DNA of 10,499 nt from Planctomycetaceae bacterium. GTDB lineage: Bacteria > Planctomycetota > Planctomycetia > Pirellulales > UBA1268. Positions 7,118 to 10,499 of this stretch are shown piece after piece (within the stretch, counting starts at the first letter, position 1; every line of letters starts with the position of its first letter). Both the position numbers and the translations under genes were made by a program. The notes beneath the pieces are model-generated. The model was not told the origin of the DNA and searched no databases. It was given only the letters and a program-made list of their open reading frames with translations. The stretch lies in assembly GCA_947453125.1 (NCBI GenBank), contig CANGGC010000034.1:1-10499 (forward strand), written 5' to 3'.

Positions 7118-7841
7118 TCACCAGCGGGCCTCCATGGCAACACCGGTGCCGTTGGCGATCGGCAGCGGCACGGCCTTGACGGTCATCCCGCGGTATTCGA
7201 GCTCCGTGCCGTTGACGGCCATCGAACTGGCGAACGCCAGCGACCATCCGAGGAAGACCTGTGAGGGATAGTGGGCGTTGGCGTCCATCCGGGAGAGCCC
7301 GCAGAAGGTTGAGCAGACGTAGAGCCCCCCCTTCGCCCAAGGGTTCTCGACCATGTCTGCCGCGGCCAGAAAGGGGATCGCGCCACGGGTCTGCCGTCAG
7401 GGTCGCTGATGGGGGCGGTTCGTCGATTCCCGGGAGCGCGAGGACCGGATCGGCCGCGATGCCACGTGAGACGGGGATCGAATCCCGCCACCACGCCGGG
7501 GCGTCCTTGCCCCAGTAGTCCCAGGAGGGGCCGGCCCGATCGAGCGCCACCGCCAAGGGAACCTCGTCGGTAATCCCCGGGACTGCCACGATCCTTCGGT
7601 CGGCCATGATCCCGCCATCGCCCCTGACCATCGCTACCGGCTGCGGCTGCCTGAGGTCGATCGACTCATCTGGAGAGGATGCTCCGGTCAGTCGTGTCCA
7701 GAAACCCCTGGCAAAGCCCCCTCCCAGCCACGATTCGGCCGAAGCCGATCCCTGACCTGCGATCGCGATCATGCCCGCCGCCAGCGCGATCACGGTAAAG
7801 CGGGCCGTTCGATGTCGGCGATGGGGGGGCGTGGGGCGCAT
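7118..7841 (-). pseudogene. Broken secreted PAP2-like protein gene (frameshift, possible internal loss)
   Basis: The front part, from ATG 7841, has a clear Sec signal (TVIALAAGMIAIAGQGSASA) and then about 120 residues of unrecognised sequence to about 7380. The back part, in another frame and ending at TGA 7118, reads GAIPFLAAADMVENPWAKGG, then STFCGLSRMDANAHYPSQVFLGW, and ends VPLPIANGTGVAMEARW. SRx5H followed by a YPSQVFLGW helix is the third signature of PAP2 phosphatase/haloperoxidase-like proteins, with Gln where the catalytic Asp usually is. In the back frame a stop sits at 7399-7397, so the seam lies between 7373 and 7396. A one-base change in the GGGG run at 7373-7376 would join the frames as DPWRDPFLAAADM. 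However, the usual PSGH-type middle signature is absent from both parts, so an internal deletion is also possible. A sequencing error cannot be excluded. The lipoprotein gene starts 65 bases downstream. Confidence 0.65.
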
Positions 7842-7888
7842 CGCTTTGTTGGGGTGGTCGGAGCTGGCCTTCGAAGCCCGGGTGTCGA

Positions 7889-7919
7889 CGACGGCTCATC
7901 GAACGGCTCGAAGCCGTCG
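7889..7919. repeat. Inverted repeat, 8-base arms, 15-base loop
   Basis: CGACGGCT at 7889-7896 is the reverse complement of AGCCGTCG at 7912-7919. It lies about 50 bases upstream of the start of the leftward broken gene, so it could be an operator or a leader hairpin. GC-rich DNA makes such repeats fairly often by chance. Confidence 0.35.
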
Positions 7920-8056
7920 GCCCCGGCAGCGGATCACCGATCCCGATCCGCGGCAGAGGAGGGGGGAGGATCGTGGGCGAAGCGGGAGTGCAGGTCAATC
8001 CAGATCCCTTCAGCGGAGCCTGTCGATTCGCATATCAAGCGGGAAGCTGAGCAGAC

Positions 8057-8083
8057 GGGGGGCTCTCCGTCGCCAAGCCCCCC
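8057..8083. repeat. Strong GC hairpin, 8-base arms, 11-base loop
   Basis: GGGGGGCT at 8057-8064 is the exact reverse complement of AGCCCCCC at 8076-8083. No T-tract follows on either strand, so it is not a standard intrinsic terminator. It lies about 150 bases upstream of the EamA gene and could be a regulatory or transcript-stabilising element. Confidence 0.4.
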
Positions 8084-8182
8084 ATGCTCCCAAGACACCG
8101 GCCTCCGGGACGGTTCTCATCCACCCCGTTCGATGGAGCCTGGGCGTCATCCGACCTTCGACGGCTGTCGCGGTGAAGCCGT

Positions 8183-8188
8183 TATGCT
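8183..8188 (+). promoter_or_regulatory. Possible -10 element (TATGCT) for the EamA-CYTH pair
   Basis: TATGCT matches TATAAT at four of six positions and would place a start near 8195, giving a leader of about 40 bases. The nearest -35-like hexamer, TTCGAC at 8157-8162, is 20 bases away, longer than ideal. Confidence 0.25.
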
Positions 8189-8234
8189 GGGCCGGTCGTT
8201 CGTTCCGGGGTAATGCCTGCTTGAGGAGCAGCTG

Positions 8235-8669
8235 ATGGAATCATCCTCCGCGTGGATCATGTGGGCGCTCCTCTCGGCCGCGTTTGCCGCGCTGACAGCC
8301 GTCTTCGCCAAGATCGGCCTCGAGGGAATCGATTCCGATCTCGCCACGCTCGTGCGAACGGCCGTGATCATCGTGCTTTTGTCGATGTTCGTGGTGGCGA
8401 CCGGCAAGTGGCAAAACCCGCTCACCCTGCCCCATCGCACGCTCCTCTTTCTGACGCTCTCCGGGGCCGCGACCGGTGTGTCGTGGGTCTGCTATTTCCG
8501 GGCGCTCAAGCTCGGCGAGGCATCGAAGGTGGCCCCGGTCGACAAGCTCAGCGTCCTCCTCGTGGCGGTGTTCGCCGTCCTCTTTCTCCACGAGCGGCCC
8601 AGTGTCCGCGAATGGACGGGGATCCTCATGGTGGGGGCGGGGGTGTTGGTGCTCGCCCTGAAACGCTGA
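8235..8669 (+). CDS. EamA-family (DMT superfamily) transporter, single-domain, 144 aa
   Basis: GAGGAG at 8223-8228 lies six bases before ATG 8235, fixing the start. The protein is a single EamA unit of five helices, at about 7-27, 36-57, 69-88, 100-118 and 127-142. Most DMT transporters carry two such units in about 300 residues, so this short form probably works as a dimer. Family signatures are FAALTAVFAKIGLEGIDSDL at 17-36, YFRALKLGEASKVAPVDKLS at 87-106 and the FLHERPS loop at 117-123, which replaces the more common FLGE. Such short EamA proteins are widespread and their substrates are not known; exporters of metabolites are the usual guess. The CYTH gene starts 24 bases after the stop, so they are likely co-transcribed. 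An 11-base tandem repeat straddles the stop codon. Confidence 0.92.
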   Translation: MESSSAWIMWALLSAAFAALTAVFAKIGLEGIDSDLATLVRTAVIIVLLSMFVVATGKWQNPLTLPHRTLLFLTLSGAATGVSWVCYFRALKLGEASKVAPVDKLSVLLVAVFAVLFLHERPSVREWTGILMVGAGVLVLALKR

Positions 8670-8681
8670 CGAAACGCTAAC
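8660..8681 (+). repeat. Tandem 11-base duplication across the EamA stop codon
   Basis: GAAACGCTGAC (8660-8670) is followed at once by GAAACGCTAAC (8671-8681), ten of eleven bases identical. The first copy contains the last codons and TGA of the EamA gene; the second lies in the gap before the CYTH gene. It looks like a small slippage duplication that lengthened the spacer. Confidence 0.6.
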
Positions 8682-8693
8682 GGGGGCCGAGCC

Positions 8694-9209
8694 ATGCCGA
8701 CGAATGTCGAGATCAAGGCGCGGGTCCACGATCCGGCCGCGCTTGCATCGCTCGCACGCCGCCTGAGCGATGCCCCGCCGGAGACGTTCCACCAGCGCGA
8801 CACGTTTTTTGGATGCTCCCATGGCAGGCTCAAGCTCCGTGAGATCGGTTCGGGGGGGAGCGAATTGATCTGGTATGACCGGCCTGACACCGCAGGGAGC
8901 AAGCGGTCGGACTATCGGCTGGCTGCGGTCGCCGATCCGGCGGCGCTTCGCGACGTCCTCGAGCGGGCCTGTGGCGTGACGCAGGAGGTGGAGAAGACGC
9001 GGACGCTTTGCCTCGTGGGGCAGACGAGGATCCATCTCGACGAGGTGGTTGGGCTGGGGAGCTTCGTCGAATTGGAGGTGGTGCTCCACGACGGCCAGCC
9101 GGAGTCGGAGGGGCATCGGATCGCCGCCGAGCTGATGGCGCGGCTCGGCATCGCCGCCACCGACGTCTTGACCAGTGCCTACGCGGAGATGCTGCCGCGC
9201 GAGTCGTGA
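8694..9209 (+). CDS. CYTH-domain protein, class IV adenylate cyclase-like, 171 aa
   Basis: CYTH proteins form an eight-strand tunnel that binds triphosphates with Mg or Mn; members are class IV adenylate cyclases (CyaB), thiamine triphosphatases and polyphosphatases. Here the whole length is one CYTH domain. NVEIKARV (4-11) is the N-terminal motif, with Asn4 in place of the first Glu of the usual ExExK. Basic and acidic tunnel residues follow in order: Arg45-Lys47-Arg49 (RLKLRE), ELIWYDRPD at 57-65, Lys70/Arg75, Lys101-Arg103 (EKTRTL), Arg112 and Asp116 (TRIHLDEV), and Glu126/Glu128 (FVELEVV). The C-terminal TSAYAEML helix is typical of the subfamily annotated as class IV adenylate cyclase in bacteria. 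Whether it makes cAMP or hydrolyses a triphosphate cannot be told from sequence. ATG 8694 has only a weak GGGGG at 8682-8686, so it may depend on translation of the upstream EamA gene. Confidence 0.88.
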   Translation: MPTNVEIKARVHDPAALASLARRLSDAPPETFHQRDTFFGCSHGRLKLREIGSGGSELIWYDRPDTAGSKRSDYRLAAVADPAALRDVLERACGVTQEVEKTRTLCLVGQTRIHLDEVVGLGSFVELEVVLHDGQPESEGHRIAAELMARLGIAATDVLTSAYAEMLPRES

Positions 9210-9217
9210 CGGGCCCT

Positions 9218-9238
9218 CCGGCGAGCCGGTGCTCGCGG
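9218..9238. terminator. GC-rich hairpin between convergent genes, possible bidirectional terminator
   Basis: GCGAGC at 9221-9226 pairs with GCTCGC at 9231-9236 around the loop CGGT. CC at 9218-9219 can pair with GG at 9237-9238 if G9220 bulges. It lies nine bases after the CYTH stop and about 60 bases beyond the end of the opposing gene. There is no T-run right after it, so it is a stem-only candidate. Confidence 0.4.
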
Positions 9239-9295
9239 GGCTGACGCCGGTCCTCTATTCTGTAAGGGTTTCTCCACGCTTTCAGGCAGGAGCGA

Positions 9296-10279
9296 TCACT
9301 GCGGCGGCGGCCGGTCGGCCGGGGCGTCGCCGCTGCCGCCGCGCCGATAGCGCTGCACTCTCCGCCCGGTGAGCGTGAAGCCGACGTACACATCCCGCCC
9401 ACCGTTGGCGACGGCCATGCCATGCGGCCATTCGAAGTCTTCGGTCGTGCCGTTGGGCTTGGTGTGGAAGGTGTCGAGCACCCGCCCTTGGAGATCGAGC
9501 CGGCGCACGATCCCCTTGTCGGCGTCGAGATTCGAGAGGACAAAGAGGGAACCACCCGCGAACCGCACCGTGACGGGCGTGTCGACGTCGGTCCATTCGC
9601 CCAAGAACTCTCCCTCGGCGGAGAGGATCTGGATCCGATCGTTCTCCCGGTCGGCCACGTAGATCCGATCCCGGTCATCGACAGCAACGCTGTGCGGAAC
9701 GTTGAATTGGAGCGGCCGTGCCCCCTTCGTGCCCCAGGCGGCGGTTTGTCGGCCGTCGGGTGAGAACTTCACCACGCGGCTGTTCAGGTAACCGTCGGAG
9801 ACGATGAACGACCCGTCTGAGAGAAAAGCCAGGTCGGTGGGCATGTTGAACCGCACCTTCGGCCCGCCGATGGTGCGGAGCTTTTTGCCGTCGGCGTCAA
9901 ACTCGATCGCCTGATGGAGACCGACATCGACGATCCACGCATGTCCGTCGGGGCCGACGACGATCTGATGGGGCATGATGAACGTGTTCGCCCCCCAGCT
10001 CGCCACGGTCCGGCCGGTGGCGGCGTCGATCACGAGGACAGCCGGCTGTTTGATCTTCTGGCGTTTGAAGACGCCCTGGGGCATCCAGTGGTTCTCGCCC
10101 CGGTTGAGGACGAGCACGCGCCCCTCGACATCGACGGCCACGCCGCTGATCTGGGCGCGGACGATCCGCTCGGCGGGCCAGGCCGTGTCGAGGTCGTGGG
10201 CGGTGAGTCGCTGGCCGGCGACGGCGAGCGTTGCAGCCGTCAGGAGCCAGCCACGTCGCGAGAGGATCGGCGCGGGCAT
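9296..10279 (-). CDS. Secreted NHL-propeller protein, peptidyl-alpha-hydroxyglycine alpha-amidating lyase-like, 327 aa
   Basis: The eukaryotic homologue cleaves peptidyl-alpha-hydroxyglycine to an amidated peptide and glyoxylate, using zinc in a six-blade propeller. The catalytic landmarks of that enzyme are recognisable here: RGENHW with Arg60 (rat Arg533), FIMPHQIVV with His104 (rat His585), VSDGYLNSRVVKFSPDG with Tyr164 (rat Tyr654), FNVPHSVAV with His196 (rat His690), VADRENDRIQ with Arg211 (rat Arg706) and EWPHGMAV with His286 (rat His786). The rat Met784 position is Trp284. Rat numbering is from memory. The N-terminus has SRRGWLLTAATLAVAG, a twin-arginine-like signal, with likely cleavage after LTA at 25-27, so it probably acts in the periplasm or outside. 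The C-terminal tail is Gly/Pro/Arg-rich. ATG 10279 has AAGGGA ten bases upstream. No hydroxylating monooxygenase (PHM) is in the window, so the substrate is unknown and it may not be peptide amidation. It probably shares a transcript with the partial gene upstream. Confidence 0.88.
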   Translation of the reverse strand: MPAPILSRRGWLLTAATLAVAGQRLTAHDLDTAWPAERIVRAQISGVAVDVEGRVLVLNRGENHWMPQGVFKRQKIKQPAVLVIDAATGRTVASWGANTFIMPHQIVVGPDGHAWIVDVGLHQAIEFDADGKKLRTIGGPKVRFNMPTDLAFLSDGSFIVSDGYLNSRVVKFSPDGRQTAAWGTKGARPLQFNVPHSVAVDDRDRIYVADRENDRIQILSAEGEFLGEWTDVDTPVTVRFAGGSLFVLSNLDADKGIVRRLDLQGRVLDTFHTKPNGTTEDFEWPHGMAVANGGRDVYVGFTLTGRRVQRYRRGGSGDAPADRPPPQ

Positions 10280-10324
10280 TGATTCGGTGTCCCTTGGGGG
10301 CGAGGCATGACGCTGTCCAGAACG

Positions 10325-10499
10325 TCAATGCGACAGCCGATCGACCTTCCACTGCCCCTGCTCGCGTCCCAGGAGCATCCGCACCGGCTTGCCAGATTTT
10401 GCGGCCGTGAACACGAACTCGAGCCTGTCGACGTCGGTCACCTTCACCTCTTGGGAGGAACTGTACTCCATCGGCTCGCGGAGCCACGCGTTGGCCTTG
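10325..10499 (-). CDS. C-terminal end of an unidentified leftward protein (partial)
   Basis: Reading in from the right edge, the minus strand gives KANAWLREPMEYSSSQEVKV, then TDVDRLEFVFTAAKSGKPVR and MLLGREQGQWKVDRLSH before TGA at 10327-10325. Alternating strands such as LEFVFTAAKSGKPVRMLL followed by GQWKVDRL look like the end of a small alpha+beta domain, for example an NTF2/SnoaL-like fold, but this is only a pattern guess. The gene ends 45 bases before the PAL-like gene on the same strand, so the two are likely co-transcribed. The N-terminus is outside the window and no family is assigned. Confidence 0.7.
   Translation of the reverse strand, partial: KANAWLREPMEYSSSQEVKVTDVDRLEFVFTAAKSGKPVRMLLGREQGQWKVDRLSH

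Larger units (their letters stand above)
7842..8234. other. Intergenic region between divergent genes; hairpins, no supported gene
   Basis: This 393-base region lies between the leftward broken gene and the rightward EamA gene. The long open frames crossing it are rich in Arg, Pro, Ser and Gly and give no recognisable domain. It holds two perfect 8-base inverted repeats (7889-7919 and 8057-8083) and a weak -10-like TATGCT at 8183-8188. Confidence 0.5.

Noticed and set aside
7812..8213. Open frames across the 7842-8234 spacer on both strands
   Set aside because: They are low-complexity (Arg, Ser, Pro, Gly), have no signal or domain, and no Shine-Dalgarno.
9252..9275. AT-richer stretch with TATTCT after the CYTH gene, resembling a -10 box
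   Set aside because: It would drive transcription antisense to the PAL-like gene, has no -35 at the right distance, and lies where a terminator region is expected.

Overview
This window is GC-rich bacterial DNA. The gene types (DUF3313-like lipoprotein, PAP2-like fragment, secreted NHL/PAL-like protein, CzcA-type RND pump, many uncharacterised membrane proteins), loose spacing and weak Shine-Dalgarno sites suggest a planctomycete, perhaps of the Pirellulales type. That is inference from gene style; there is no rRNA or other marker gene here. I saw no phage, IS element, CRISPR array, tRNA or recognised defence system.

Left edge (1-1460): the first 24 codons of a leftward gene run off the window. 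After about 300 bases with no convincing gene come a possible 53-residue one-helix membrane protein (371-532) and an uncharacterised membrane protein of about eight helices (548-1459).

Centre (1460-6370): after a 308-base spacer with a possible promoter come a CzcA/CusA-type RND pump (1768-4956) and its periplasmic adaptor (5011-6369). Together they should form the inner-membrane and periplasmic parts of a metal or small-cation exporter. No outer-membrane channel or metal regulator lies in the window, and the pump precedes the adaptor, the reverse of czcCBA.

Leftward cluster (6336-7841): a DUF3313-like lipoprotein gene runs tail-to-tail into the adaptor gene with a 34-base overlap. Upstream of it is a broken gene: the signal-peptide half and the PAP2-like half are in different frames. 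Because of the frame shift, the front half of the broken gene reads on in frame through the lipoprotein gene, giving a misleading 501-residue open frame.

Right part (7842-10499): a 393-base spacer with two hairpins leads to a five-helix EamA-type transporter (8235-8669) and a CYTH/class IV adenylate-cyclase-like protein (8694-9209), 24 bases apart and probably co-transcribed. Facing them is a secreted peptidyl-alpha-hydroxyglycine alpha-amidating-lyase-like propeller (9296-10279) with a Tat-like signal and all three zinc histidines. A truncated leftward gene (10325 to the right edge) lies 45 bases upstream of it.

I did not find a clear new multi-gene system. The items most worth following are the PAL-like protein without a monooxygenase partner, the broken PAP2-like gene, the uncharacterised membrane protein family, and the small possibly leaderless ORF.
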